DNA from: Veillonellaceae bacterium
GTDB lineage: Bacteria; Bacillota; Negativicutes; JAAYSF01
Direction: 5' to 3'
Assembly: GCA_012523975.1 (NCBI GenBank)
Contig: JAAYSF010000071.1
Location: forward strand, 101,679-165,678
DNA: 64,000 nt
This document shows, piece after piece, positions 8,020 to 17,815 of the stretch. A program made the translations under genes and the position numbers. The notes below the pieces were generated by a model. That model worked only from the letters and a program-made list of their open reading frames with translations. It was not told the DNA's origin and did no database searches. The stretch's first letter is position 1. Every line of letters starts with the position of its first letter.

Positions 8020-8048
8020 TTTTTCTCCCCCTATACTTATTCAACAAA

Positions 8049-8618
8049 TCATTCAGTTATATTCTTTAAAATTTGGTTACGCCCAGCAACAGTAGCCGGA
8101 TGAATTAAGCCGCGCTGCTTAATAATGTATTCTAAAGTATGATCATAAGCCGCCAAGACAGCATGATCAAGATTATTTTCAGCAATTTGGCGCAGTTTTT
8201 CTACACCAGGAAAGTTTCGATTAGGTTCGATGAAATCTGCTAAATAAACAATCTTAGCCAGCTTGCTCATTGACAGGCCGCCGACAGTATGTTTCTCAAT
8301 TGCCTCCAGAATTTCTTTGTCCCTAATTCCATACTTTTCTTCAGCAAGTTTTGCTCCAAGAGCTGCATGAAGCAGGATAGGCTGCAACCGCTCCACTTCA
8401 TCGATATTAATCATACGTTTTGACGCTTCATCAGCAAGCTTTCGGGAAGGTATTTCTCGCGCACAGTCATGCAAAATACCAGCCAATCGGGCCTTATCCT
8501 GATCAGCGTCATATTTGCTGGCTAATAAAACTGCTGTTTCGCTTACCCCATATGAATGAAGCAGGCGTTTGGGCGTTAAAGAAATCTTTAATTTGTCAAT
8601 AATCGCCTCGAGTTCCAT
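8049..8618 (-). CDS. yqeK: HD-domain hydrolase YqeK (likely Ap4A hydrolase)
   Basis: ATG at 8618 follows AGGTGA with a 5-base gap, giving 189 residues. HD-domain metal ligands are visible: H near SPKRLLHSYGV, the HD pair in GILHDCAREIP (about 46-56), and H/D in later segments (LLHAALGA, EKHTVGG, VYLADFIEPNR). YqeK homologues bind iron and cleave diadenosine tetraphosphate to ADP. Neighbour nadD is its conserved partner. Confidence 0.92.
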   Translation of the reverse strand: MELEAIIDKLKISLTPKRLLHSYGVSETAVLLASKYDADQDKARLAGILHDCAREIPSRKLADEASKRMINIDEVERLQPILLHAALGAKLAEEKYGIRDKEILEAIEKHTVGGLSMSKLAKIVYLADFIEPNRNFPGVEKLRQIAENNLDHAVLAAYDHTLEYIIKQRGLIHPATVAGRNQILKNITE

Positions 8619-8670
8619 TTTTATCACCTGTCATGATAAAATTCGCCAATTTTTGCTATATTCCTTCTGC

Positions 8671-8702
8671 AAAATAAAAAGCCTCCCGTTTTTGTAGGAG
8701 GC
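8671..8702 (-). terminator. Terminator of the RRM protein gene
   Basis: On the minus strand GCCTCC and GGGAGGC pair across TACAAAAAC and are followed by TTTTTATTTT, nine bases past the stop codon. Confidence 0.9.
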
Positions 8703-8711
8703 AGGTTAAAA

Positions 8712-8963
8712 CTAGCCTTGCCGCGGTTTCGCTTCGTTGACTACAATTTGACGACCGCCTAGATCTGAACCATTCATAGCATTAATCATGTTATCAGCAT
8801 CTGCGTCTTCAACTTCTACAAAACCAAAACCTCTTGAACGCCCAGTCTCTTTATCGGTTATTATCCTGCTTGAAATTACTGAACCGTGCGGACGGAAAGC
8901 GTCTGCCAAAGAATCTTCAGTGGTGGACCATGGAAGGTTGCCAACATAGAGAGTTTTTGACAT
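8712..8963 (-). CDS. Single-domain RRM RNA-binding protein
   Basis: The 83-residue protein is a single RNA recognition motif: RNP2 is LYVGNLPW (residues 4-11) and RNP1 is RGFGFVEV (about 44-51). Such minimal RRM proteins occur in cyanobacteria, some Firmicutes and proteobacteria, often cold-induced, and bind single-stranded RNA. It has its own terminator and a good ribosome site (AAAGAGGTGAG), suggesting separate expression within the nadD-yqeK interval. The RNA targets cannot be deduced. Confidence 0.93.
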   Translation of the reverse strand: MSKTLYVGNLPWSTTEDSLADAFRPHGSVISSRIITDKETGRSRGFGFVEVEDADADNMINAMNGSDLGGRQIVVNEAKPRQG

Positions 8964-9073
8964 CTAGGAAAACTCACCTCTTTTTCATGAAATCTAGGGA
9001 ACCCTTGTTTACATTATCTGCAAACTAGGTAGTTTTATGCCTGCCTTTATTTGGTACAACCACTGTTAATTGC

Positions 9074-9685
9074 TTAAATATACAGACCTTCTTTTAGAAT
9101 ATAACTTTCTACACTTTCCGGAACGACATATTTAATAGATTGCCCTTTTCTAACGCGCTCACGAATATCTGTCGAAGATATCTCAAGTTCAGGTGTTGCC
9201 AGACGATGAATTCGTCTCCGCCCGAGCGTACCGAATCTTTTAATAACATTATCTAAACTGCTTATACACCCAGGCCGGGTTGCGCCAACAAAATGACAAA
9301 GCCCAATCAGCTCGTCTATCTGTTCCCAAGTAGGCAAATCTTGGATTGCGTCCGCCCCGGTTATAAAATAAAGTTCTGTCCTTTTGCCATATATTTTTAT
9401 CAGTTCTTTAACTGTATCAATTGTAAACGAAGGTCCGGATCTTTCCAGTTCAATAGGCGATACACAAAAATAGGGGTTCGAGTAAGTCGCCATCACCGTC
9501 ATAATATAACGATGCATCGCCGGAGTTACATTTTGGTCTTGCTTATGCGGTGGATTTCCTGCAGGTATAAACAAAACTTTTTCTAGACCGTATTGAATGC
9601 GCACTGCCTCAGCGGTAACTAAATGGCCAATGTGAATGGGGTCGAATGTACCACCCATTATGCCGATTTTTCGCTTTTCCGTCAT
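9074..9685 (-). CDS. nadD: Nicotinate-nucleotide adenylyltransferase
   Basis: ATG at 9685 follows AGGGAGAT and gives 203 residues. GIMGGTFDPIHIGHL (about 8-22) is the nucleotidyltransferase HxGH signature, and ISSTDIRERVRKG (about 172-184) is the conserved C-terminal ISST motif. The enzyme adenylates nicotinate mononucleotide in NAD synthesis. Order nadD-RRM-yqeK differs from the usual direct nadD-yqeK by the inserted RRM gene. Confidence 0.96.
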   Translation of the reverse strand: MTEKRKIGIMGGTFDPIHIGHLVTAEAVRIQYGLEKVLFIPAGNPPHKQDQNVTPAMHRYIMTVMATYSNPYFCVSPIELERSGPSFTIDTVKELIKIYGKRTELYFITGADAIQDLPTWEQIDELIGLCHFVGATRPGCISSLDNVIKRFGTLGRRRIHRLATPELEISSTDIRERVRKGQSIKYVVPESVESYILKEGLYI

Positions 9686-9782
9686 ACCAATCTCCCTATT
9701 GCAATGTTCGGCTGTCAATATATTATTCTTCCCAACATTATACCACAGTAATTAACTATCTCAGTATACCATATTCAATTTA

Positions 9783-9935
9783 CTATAATAATTGAGCTAA
9801 TAAGCTCCAGATTAAGAAAATAACTAGCCCTATTAAAATAAGAGCCCGCAAGTAGTCTTTTATATCATGTCTGGCTTTTGCTGTTTTCTGATAGTTATAG
9901 AGTGCCCAAAAATAGCCTGTAAATTTTTTATTCAT
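9783..9935 (-). CDS. Small single-pass membrane protein, 50 aa, unknown
   Basis: ATG at 9935 is preceded by AGGTGGGG about 10 bases upstream. The 50-residue product has a basic, aromatic N-terminal half (about 1-30) and one membrane helix ALILIGLVIFLIWSLLAQLL (31-50) ending at the stop codon, the layout of a tail-anchored mini-protein. No family is recognised. It lies between the proA terminator and nadD and fills an otherwise empty 380-base gap. Confidence 0.6.
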   Translation of the reverse strand: MNKKFTGYFWALYNYQKTAKARHDIKDYLRALILIGLVIFLIWSLLAQLL

Positions 9936-10020
9936 CTCTAAGCACCCCACCTAATATAAGTATTAATTCCTTCATATGTTACAAAAAGGGGAACCGGCCG
10001 GATACTATTAACTGTCGAAA

Positions 10021-10057
10021 AATTATAAGGCTCTTGTCAATTGCTAAACAAGAGCCT
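10021..10057 (-). terminator. Terminator of the proBA transcript
   Basis: On the minus strand AGGCTCTTGT pairs perfectly with ACAAGAGCCT across a 10-base loop, followed by TATAATTTTT, 12 bases after the proA stop. Confidence 0.9.
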
Positions 10058-10069
10058 GTCAAAATATAC

Positions 10070-11323
10070 TCACCTTATTTGACCATCACCGGCAATAACA
10101 TACTTAATGGTAGTGAGTTCCGGTAAACCCATCGGTCCGCGCGCGTGAATTTTTTGGGTGCTTATGCCGATTTCAGCCCCAAAGCCGAATTCAAAACCAT
10201 CAGTAAACCTTGTTGATGCATTAACATAAACGGCTGCAGCATCGACTTCCTGCTGAAACCGCCGGGCATTATTATAGTTTTTAGTTACGATTGCCTCGGA
10301 ATGACGTGTTCCATACTTAGCAATATGCTCTAGAGCTTCGTTAAGACCTGAAACTACTTTAACCGACAAGATAAGATCATGATATTCAGTTGCCCAATCC
10401 TCATCTGCAGCCGGTTTAACGGCCCTATTATAGACGGCTGTTTTTGGGCATCCTCTGAGTTCTACCCCCGCTTGATTGTATTTTTCAAGCATACTGGGCA
10501 GAAACTTGGCTGCAACTGCCTCATGTACTAATAAGGTCTCCATAGCGTTGCAAACCCCCGGTCGGGAAACCTTGGCATTGTAAGCAATAGCTTCTGCCAT
10601 GTTTAAATCAGCCGACTCATCTACAAAAGTATGACAGATGCCTGTTCCGGTTTCAATTACCGGTACCGAGCTATTTTCGACTACTGTCTTTATGAGACCC
10701 GCCCCGCCCCGCGGAATAATGACATCTAGGTACTGATTTAGTTTTAGCATAGCATTAACCGCTTGACGGTCAGTTGTTTCAATAAACTGAATAGCCCCCT
10801 CGGGAATCCCGGCGGTATAGGCCGCCGCTGTAATTACCTTAATTATCGCAGTATTGGAGGCAATAGCTTCCGAACCGCCGCGCAAAATGACGGCATTACC
10901 CGACTTTAGGCATAATCCGGCAGCATCCACAGTTACATTAGGACGAGCCTCATAAATAATACCGATTACACCAAGCGGAACCCTCACTTTCGTGATTTCA
11001 AGACCGTTGGGGCGGCGCTTGGTTCCTAGTCCTTCACCGATAGGGTCAGGCAAAGCTGCTATTTGCCTAAGACCCTCGGCCATTGCTTTTACTCTAGCCT
11101 CATTCAAAAGCAAACGATCAAGTAACGCTTTAGATAACCCTTTGGCCTTCCCGTTTTCTATATCAGTGTCGTTTGCTGCCATAATATCACTTTGAAAGCG
11201 CTCCAAAGCATCTGCCATTTCGATAAGGGCTTTATCCTTGATAGTTGAAGGCATTACAGCGAGCTTTCTGGCTGCGGTTTTCGCCGTTTTTCCTTTATAC
11301 GTGAGTTCTGCAGCATAGTCCAT
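10070..11323 (-). CDS. proA: Gamma-glutamyl phosphate reductase
   Basis: ATG at 11323 (after GGGAGGG) gives 417 residues, the usual ProA length. It is an aldehyde-dehydrogenase-fold enzyme with the catalytic cysteine in VSRPGVCNAMETLLVH (about 249-264) and the NADP-binding region GVIGIIYEARPNVTVDAAGL (about 105-124). It reduces glutamyl-5-phosphate to glutamate semialdehyde, step two of proline synthesis. It is 17 bases downstream of proB. Confidence 0.97.
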   Translation of the reverse strand: MDYAAELTYKGKTAKTAARKLAVMPSTIKDKALIEMADALERFQSDIMAANDTDIENGKAKGLSKALLDRLLLNEARVKAMAEGLRQIAALPDPIGEGLGTKRRPNGLEITKVRVPLGVIGIIYEARPNVTVDAAGLCLKSGNAVILRGGSEAIASNTAIIKVITAAAYTAGIPEGAIQFIETTDRQAVNAMLKLNQYLDVIIPRGGAGLIKTVVENSSVPVIETGTGICHTFVDESADLNMAEAIAYNAKVSRPGVCNAMETLLVHEAVAAKFLPSMLEKYNQAGVELRGCPKTAVYNRAVKPAADEDWATEYHDLILSVKVVSGLNEALEHIAKYGTRHSEAIVTKNYNNARRFQQEVDAAAVYVNASTRFTDGFEFGFGAEIGISTQKIHARGPMGLPELTTIKYVIAGDGQIR

Positions 11324-11340
11324 ATTGATCCCTCCCACCT

Positions 11341-12468
11341 CTAAACTAAAACCACCAAGTTATCGCGATGTATTATTTCATCATAAGGTTTATTTCCTAA
11401 AATCTCAGTAATCTCATCGGTGTGCCGTCCCATGATTTTTCGAATATCATCCGAGCTATAGTTAGAAATGCCGCGGGCAATTTCCCGTCCTGCTTCCGAA
11501 ACAACTCTAACGGTATTACCGTGCTCAAATTTGCCATCAATAGCTATAATACCGGCCGAAAGGAGACTGGAACATTTCATAGTAATAGCTTTTTCACAAC
11601 CACTATCCACTACAACCGAGCCTTGAATACGCGCCCCGAAAGCCAGCCAGCCTTTACGTGTTTGTAAGCGGTTATGCTTGGCAGGAAATATAGTCCCGAT
11701 ATCGCTGCCCCTAAGAATGTCACGAATTGCGCCATCTCGCCCACCTGAGGCAATCAGCATGTTGACACCAGAATTTATAGCAATTTTTGCTGCCTGAAGC
11801 TTAGTATACATTCCGCCCGTTCCGCGCAGCGAACCAGGACCGCCGGCCAAGGCTTCAATTTCAGGCGTAATATCAGCGACCTCACTGATGAGTTTAGCGT
11901 CAGGATTTTTTTGGGGATTATCATTATAAAGACCTTCTATGTCAGAAAGGATTATTAGCAAATCAGCATCAACAATGCTGGCGACCACGGCTGAGAGCGT
12001 ATCGTTATCGCCGATTTTTAATTCATCGATGGCTACCGCATCATTCTCATTGATAACCGGTATTACACCCATTTTCAAGAGGGTCAAAAGTGTGGTGCGC
12101 GAGTTTATATAACGTTTATGCTTGACTGAGTCTTCACGCGTTAAAAGCACTTGGGCCACAACTTGTCCGTACTCGCCGAACAATTTCTCATATGTATGCA
12201 TAAGTATGCCTTGACCTACAGCAGCAGCAGCCTGCTTTTCGGGGATTGTTTTTGGCTTTTCCTTTAGACCTAGACGATCCATCCCGGCCCCCACAGCTCC
12301 GGAAGTTACCAAAATTACCTCTTTGCCTTGATTGGCTAAATCAGAAAGTTCCCGTACCAATTTTTCTATCCGAAAAAAGTTAAGCTTGCCTGTGCTATGG
12401 GTAAGCGTGCTTGTTCCTACTTTTACGACAATGCGTTTAGCCTCAGCTAAACTGGTTCTGGTAAACAT
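11341..12468 (-). CDS. proB: Glutamate 5-kinase with PUA domain
   Basis: ATG at 12468 gives 375 residues. The amino-acid kinase domain starts RIVVKVGTSTLTH and has LVTSGAVGAGMDRL (about 56-69) and LKIGDNDTLSAVVAS; a C-terminal PUA domain covers about 275-360. It phosphorylates glutamate and is usually feedback-inhibited by proline. It sits between yhbY and proA; the obg-yhbY-proB-proA spacing is tight enough for one transcript. Confidence 0.97.
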   Translation of the reverse strand: MFTRTSLAEAKRIVVKVGTSTLTHSTGKLNFFRIEKLVRELSDLANQGKEVILVTSGAVGAGMDRLGLKEKPKTIPEKQAAAAVGQGILMHTYEKLFGEYGQVVAQVLLTREDSVKHKRYINSRTTLLTLLKMGVIPVINENDAVAIDELKIGDNDTLSAVVASIVDADLLIILSDIEGLYNDNPQKNPDAKLISEVADITPEIEALAGGPGSLRGTGGMYTKLQAAKIAINSGVNMLIASGGRDGAIRDILRGSDIGTIFPAKHNRLQTRKGWLAFGARIQGSVVVDSGCEKAITMKCSSLLSAGIIAIDGKFEHGNTVRVVSEAGREIARGISNYSSDDIRKIMGRHTDEITEILGNKPYDEIIHRDNLVVLV

Positions 12469-12490
12469 GGTCCTCTCCCCCACCTACAAA

Positions 12491-12793
12491 TTAAGGTAGT
12501 TCTATTTTAGGTTTCTCATGATTTTTCTGATATAAAAGCCCGTTACGGCCAATAACCTGGACTAACTCCGCTCTGGCGGCCTTAGATAATTGTGCAATAG
12601 CGTCCTTAGGCTCTTCGGAACAATTTTGCAGTACCCGAACTTTGATAAGCTCACGAGCGGCTAATGCCTGTTTGGCACTTTCAACTACAGAATCAACGAC
12701 ACCGGCTTTGCCAATTTGCACCACCGGATCAATTTCACTGCCCATAGCGCGCAGAAAACGCTTTTGCTTGCCTGTCAGCACACAATCTTCCAA
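12491..12793 (-). CDS. yhbY: YhbY-type CRM-domain RNA-binding protein
   Basis: A TTG start at 12793 lies 7 bases after AAGGAGG. The 100-residue protein is one CRM domain: LTGKQKRFLRAMGSEIDPVV (about 6-25), QIGKAGV and the C-terminal GxxG loop VIGRNGLLYQK (about 80-90). YhbY binds pre-50S ribosomal particles. Its position 12 bases after obg, another 50S assembly factor, is consistent. Confidence 0.94.
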   Translation of the reverse strand: MEDCVLTGKQKRFLRAMGSEIDPVVQIGKAGVVDSVVESAKQALAARELIKVRVLQNCSEEPKDAIAQLSKAARAELVQVIGRNGLLYQKNHEKPKIELP

Positions 12794-12805
12794 CGTCTTG
12801 CCTCC

Positions 12806-14092
<1,287 letters not shown>

Positions 14093-14200
14093 TTAAGCCA
14101 ATGTAAATTCTCATTTAGCCTGATGACTATTCTTGGATAGAGCTGATACCCCGCCTGAAGCAAAATCTACTTTATTGTAATATGCGCAATAAACAAAAAT

Positions 14201-14437
14201 TTACACAACATCAAGCTTATGTTTGCACTCGCGTTGGCGGGCGTGTCTCATGATTTGGTCATCCACCAATCCCTTATCTTTAGCTAAATCTTCGATATAA
14301 TTAAGGGCCTTTTCCGACCTGCCAAGTTGCAGCATCGCATGAATAACCTGCAGATGATTAATAAAATCATGACGCTGCACTCTAAGCAACCTAACCAATT
14401 CCTCGCAAACTTGACCATTTTCCGGCGTTTTATCCAT
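14201..14437 (-). CDS. spo0B: Short Spo0B-like sporulation phosphotransferase domain
   Basis: The 78-residue protein matches only the N-terminal helical-hairpin domain of Spo0B. RHDFINHLQVIHAMLQLG (22-39) carries the histidine (H23) that corresponds to the phospho-accepting His of Bacillus Spo0B. The C-terminal ATPase-like domain of the 192-residue Bacillus protein is missing. It would relay phosphate between Spo0F-like and Spo0A regulators, or act as a helical dimerisation protein. Location between rpmA and obg is the conserved spo0B place. The missing half could be natural for this lineage. Confidence 0.82.
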   Translation of the reverse strand: MDKTPENGQVCEELVRLLRVQRHDFINHLQVIHAMLQLGRSEKALNYIEDLAKDKGLVDDQIMRHARQRECKHKLDVV

Positions 14438-14534
14438 AATAGCGATAATTCCTCCCCCGAATAAGTGAGTAGGAGTCTGTCTATTTTAAATGTATGTACT
14501 TCGCCATACTAGGAAAAGTTTCCTGTTCAGCTAG

Positions 14535-14572
14535 CAAAAATAATAATACCTGCGGCCGTGTGACCGCAGGTA
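14535..14572 (-). terminator. Terminator of the rplU-prp-rpmA operon
   Basis: On the minus strand TACCTGCGG pairs with CCGCAGGTA across an 8-base loop and is followed by TTATTATTTTT, five bases after the rpmA stop. Confidence 0.9.
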
Positions 14573-14576
14573 CTTG

Positions 14577-14867
14577 TTACATAGCTTCTTCTATAGCATA
14601 TACGCTGACTTGTCTGTCTACGCGACCTTTACGTTCGAAGGACACGCGACCGGCAATTTTTGCATATAAGGTGTCGTCTTTACCGATACCAACGTTTTTG
14701 CCCGGATGGAAGTGCGTACCTCTTTGACGGACTAAAATGCTGCCGGCGGTAACAACTTCACCTGCATGGCGTTTTACGCCTAAGCGTTTGGATTCGCTGT
14801 CGCGACCGTTACGAGTACTACCCACACCTTTTTTATGAGCAAATAACTGTAAGTCAAATTTAAACAT
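14577..14867 (-). CDS. rpmA: Ribosomal protein L27 with cleavable N-terminus
   Basis: The 96-residue L27 begins MFKFDLQLF followed by [19 protein letters not shown]. The first nine residues are the Firmicutes extension that the protease Prp removes after Phe9; the mature AHKKG end reaches the peptidyl-transferase centre. [10 protein letters not shown] is a further family motif. Prp is encoded 7 bases upstream. Confidence 0.98.
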   Translation of the reverse strand: MFKFDLQLFAHKKGVGSTRNGRDSESKRLGVKRHAGEVVTAGSILVRQRGTHFHPGKNVGIGKDDTLYAKIAGRVSFERKGRVDRQVSVYAIEEAM

Positions 14868-14874
14868 CAGTAAT

Positions 14875-15195
14875 TCACCTCCTGTGTTCTATTATCCGAA
14901 CACTCCGCGAATGTTGCTTGGCAATTTCGCTAAGCCCAAGCAGCATTGTTTCCAAAATAGCGCTAGTTAAGCTATCCGGCGATAATAATAATTCAAGTTT
15001 AAGATTACCGCTTTCAATATCCAACTCAATTTCGCGTCCTAAATATCGCTCAAGCCCTAGTATTGACGTTTGGGTTAAGGCTGATACTGCAGCACAGACA
15101 ATATCCTGACCATGCGGCGCTGTATCGGCATGTCCTTTTACACTAAAGCCAACAATAGCTTGGGCCTGATTACGAAAAATATCTATCGTGATCAT
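14875..15195 (-). CDS. prp: Ribosomal-processing cysteine protease Prp
   Basis: The 106-residue protein (YsxB/DUF464 family) has the catalytic His22 and Cys34 in [20 protein letters not shown]. It cleaves the L27 N-terminus and is essential in Staphylococcus. It lies between rplU and rpmA as usual; its ATG overlaps the rplU stop codon by one base (TAATG), suggesting coupled translation. Confidence 0.95.
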   Translation of the reverse strand: MITIDIFRNQAQAIVGFSVKGHADTAPHGQDIVCAAVSALTQTSILGLERYLGREIELDIESGNLKLELLLSPDSLTSAILETMLLGLSEIAKQHSRSVRIIEHRR

Positions 15196-15506
15196 TAAGC
15201 CTCGATTTTCTCAATAACAACTTTGGTAAACGGTTGGCGATGGCCTTGGCGTCTACGGTAGTTGGATTTTGCCTTATATTTGAATACCAAAATCTTCTTA
15301 CCTTTGCCATGCTCCAGAACTTTTGCTGTCACTTTCGCGTCAGCTATTACCGGTTTGCCAAGAATCAATTCGCTGTCTTTTACAACAGTTAACACGCGGT
15401 CAAACTCAACTGTTTCGCCTTCGTTAGTATCAAGCTTTTCGATAGTAAGTACATCGCCTTCGCTGACACGATATTGCTTTCCGCCTGTTTCGATAATTGC
15501 GTACAT
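15195..15506 (-). CDS. rplU: Ribosomal protein L21
   Basis: The 103-residue protein starts [18 protein letters not shown] and ends with the [15 protein letters not shown] signature of L21. It binds 23S rRNA in the 50S subunit. First gene of the operon, preceded by GGGAGGTGT. Confidence 0.98.
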   Translation of the reverse strand: MYAIIETGGKQYRVSEGDVLTIEKLDTNEGETVEFDRVLTVVKDSELILGKPVIADAKVTAKVLEHGKGKKILVFKYKAKSNYRRRQGHRQPFTKVVIEKIEA

Positions 15507-15610
15507 TGTTACACCTCCCTTTCGATTAGACTCGCCGAATACGGTGCGCCGAAAGGCGCTTTATACAACCTCTCCGTGCGGTTCGGGAACGTAAGCACAA
15601 ACGCCTACAA
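15507..15610 (-). promoter_or_regulatory. rplU leader RNA (L21-leader type)
   Basis: About 100 transcribed bases precede rplU and contain paired elements, for example AAGCGCC/GGCGCA and a CCGAACCGCACGG segment. Position and size fit the Firmicutes L21 leader family, which is thought to mediate autoregulation. I infer the class from position; I did not match it base by base. Confidence 0.55.
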
Positions 15611-15616
15611 TATAGA

Positions 15617-15645
15617 ATGTTAACATACCGGATAATCTTTGTCAA
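15617..15645 (-). promoter_or_regulatory. Promoter of the rplU operon
   Basis: Minus strand -35 TTGACA (15640-15645), 17-base spacer, -10 TAACAT (15617-15622). Confidence 0.82.
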
Positions 15646-15649
15646 ACGC

Positions 15650-17083
15650 TTATTGCTTATGATGCAGAATCGTAAAAACCTCAGGATGCATCGACGATAC
15701 GGATTCGATCATTATGCTTCGCCCAAGCTCCTTCTGCAATGAAGCAACCTCGTCTCCCCGATTAAGGATTGCTGCAACCGTCGGATGAACCTGAACAATG
15801 GCATCGCCCTGCCAGCTTGCTTGTGAGCTAAGCTTGCGAAGGCGCCGCCTGATATTTATACTAACAGTTTCCGGGGAATGAACCCTCCCTCGCCCTTCGC
15901 AGCAAGGACAAGCGGTATATAATATACTTTCAATGTTCTGACGCGACTTTTTACGAGTCATTTCAACAAGACCCAGCCCTGTAAGCCCAATGACATTTGT
16001 CTTTGTCCGGTCTTTCTTTAAATGTCCTGTAAGCGTTTCAAGCACGGCTTGTTTATGTTCATCAGTATCCATATCAATAAAATCAATTATGATTATACCG
16101 CCGATATCTCTTAACCTGAGCTGCCGAGCAATTTCAGCTGCCGCCTCAAGGTTAGTGCGAAATACGGTATCTTCAAGACTGCTGTCCCCTACGTACTTGC
16201 CGGTATTAACATCAATAACTGTCAACGCTTCAGTCCGATCAATTATTATATATCCGCCACATTTGAGCCACACACACCGTTGACCTAGCTTTTCAAGTTC
16301 CTTTTCAATACCAAAGTGATCAAAAACGTCTTCTCTTCCCTCATATAAAACTGCCTTAGTCACTAATTCCGGCGAAATTGCTTTTAACAAATCACAAACC
16401 CGGCCATATGCTTCACGGTTATCAAGAATAAGTTGATCAACATCTGCGGTTAAATGATCCCTAACGACACGAATAACCATATCGACGTCGCGATACAATA
16501 ACGCCGGAGCATGCGCCCGTTTAGCTCTGGCTGCCAGAGAGTGCCATAGATTATAGAGATAGTCGGCATCCTTTTTTAAATCAGCCTCATCTTTGCTTTG
16601 GGCTACTGTTCGAATTATAAGCCCTGTACCCTCTGCTTTTATTTTACCAGCCAATGTCTTTAACCTTTCCCGTTCGCTGTCTTGGTCAATGCGGCGGGAA
16701 ATGCCGATATAATCCACTGTCGGCATGAGGACTATATAGCGCCCAGGCACAGTAATATTGGTTGTTGCTCTCGGCCCTTTGGTGCCAATAGGCTCCTTTA
16801 CAATTTGAACAATTATGTCTTGTCCAACAGTAAGGTTTCCGCTTCCGCTCATAGTCTGAGGCGAGATATCACCGGTGTATAAAAAGGCATTTTTATCACA
16901 GCCGATATCTATAAATGCTGCCTGCATACCCGGTAGAATATTTTTTATTTTCCCTTTATAAATATTTCCAACAATATGCGCATTATCTGTTCGTTCTATA
17001 GCCACTTCCGAAAGCTCGCTGTCTTCGAGAAGCGCCATCCGAGTTTCCTCCGGCATAACGTTGACAATTATTTTCTTGGCCAT
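15650..17083 (-). CDS. rng: Ribonuclease G/E family
   Basis: ATG at 17083 after AAGGGGG gives 477 residues. An S1 domain (about 35-120; GNIYKGKIKNILPGMQAAFI) is followed by the RNase E/G catalytic core with the metal-binding Asp residues in LTVIDVNTGKYVGD (about 284-297) and IIIIDFIDMD (about 331-340), and the zinc-link-like CPCCEGRGRV (about 400-409). It makes endonucleolytic cuts in mRNA and rRNA precursors. The length fits RNase G rather than RNase E. Confidence 0.95.
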   Translation of the reverse strand: MAKKIIVNVMPEETRMALLEDSELSEVAIERTDNAHIVGNIYKGKIKNILPGMQAAFIDIGCDKNAFLYTGDISPQTMSGSGNLTVGQDIIVQIVKEPIGTKGPRATTNITVPGRYIVLMPTVDYIGISRRIDQDSERERLKTLAGKIKAEGTGLIIRTVAQSKDEADLKKDADYLYNLWHSLAARAKRAHAPALLYRDVDMVIRVVRDHLTADVDQLILDNREAYGRVCDLLKAISPELVTKAVLYEGREDVFDHFGIEKELEKLGQRCVWLKCGGYIIIDRTEALTVIDVNTGKYVGDSSLEDTVFRTNLEAAAEIARQLRLRDIGGIIIIDFIDMDTDEHKQAVLETLTGHLKKDRTKTNVIGLTGLGLVEMTRKKSRQNIESILYTACPCCEGRGRVHSPETVSINIRRRLRKLSSQASWQGDAIVQVHPTVAAILNRGDEVASLQKELGRSIMIESVSSMHPEVFTILHHKQ

Positions 17084-17119
17084 CGTAATCCCCCTTGCCA
17101 ATGCCGCCCCCTTTTATTA

Positions 17120-17815
17120 TCAAAGGTCAAGCGGCGACAACTGTATGCCTTTGTCAATAATATACAGTCCCAGTCGGTTAATTGAAATGCTGTCTTTTTC
17201 AATCGGCAGTCCAAACGACACTGCTAAGGTTTCAATAACTTCACTGGGCTTAATTGTTCCTTTTGGCGTAATGATACAAGCAAAATTTATTATAAGCTTA
17301 TTCTCTTCTACGCTCGCTTCTACTCGCTTAACAAACTCTTTAACACTAATCTCGCGTTTGCCTTTCGGTGATTGGCGGGTAAAGTGCACCTCCTGAGCAT
17401 TATTAAAATTACTCAGACTGGCATCAATTGCCGCTTTGTCGGCTTTGGACGAAATTGAGGCAATTACACTATATTTAGCTAAATTAACACTTGCCATCAA
17501 GGCTGGGCTTGTGGCGGGAATATATTTGGCTCGTTTCAAATGGACACCCGGCGGCAGTTTAGCGCCGAGTTGGCTTATAACATCATTTACCGCTACTTCC
17601 CGTTTAAGCTCGATATCTACATATTCAGCATCACTCGCTACCCCTACACCCAGCGCCGAGGCAAAGGCGATTTTCATATGCGGGTTAAAACCTTCGGAAT
17701 AGGCTGCCGGCAAATTTGCCCGCCGAACAGCACGTTCAATTGCCCTGGCATAATCGAGATGGGCTATAAACCGTATTTCATTGCCCTTAGTAATTTCCAT
17801 CCGTAATTTAGCCAT
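17120..17815 (-). CDS. DUF2344 (TIGR03936) protein, radical SAM-associated
   Basis: ATG at 17815 gives 231 residues. The opening KGNEIRFIAHLDYARAIERA and SEGFNPHMKIAFASALGVGV are hallmarks of the DUF2344 family that accompanies TIGR03960 radical SAM proteins. Its start overlaps the radical SAM gene by 8 bases, so the two are translationally coupled; in some genomes they are fused. The function is unknown; an RNA- or tRNA-related role is possible given the link with rng and ribosomal genes, but that is inference. Confidence 0.9.
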   Translation of the reverse strand: MAKLRMEITKGNEIRFIAHLDYARAIERAVRRANLPAAYSEGFNPHMKIAFASALGVGVASDAEYVDIELKREVAVNDVISQLGAKLPPGVHLKRAKYIPATSPALMASVNLAKYSVIASISSKADKAAIDASLSNFNNAQEVHFTRQSPKGKREISVKEFVKRVEASVEENKLIINFACIITPKGTIKPSEVIETLAVSFGLPIEKDSISINRLGLYIIDKGIQLSPLDL

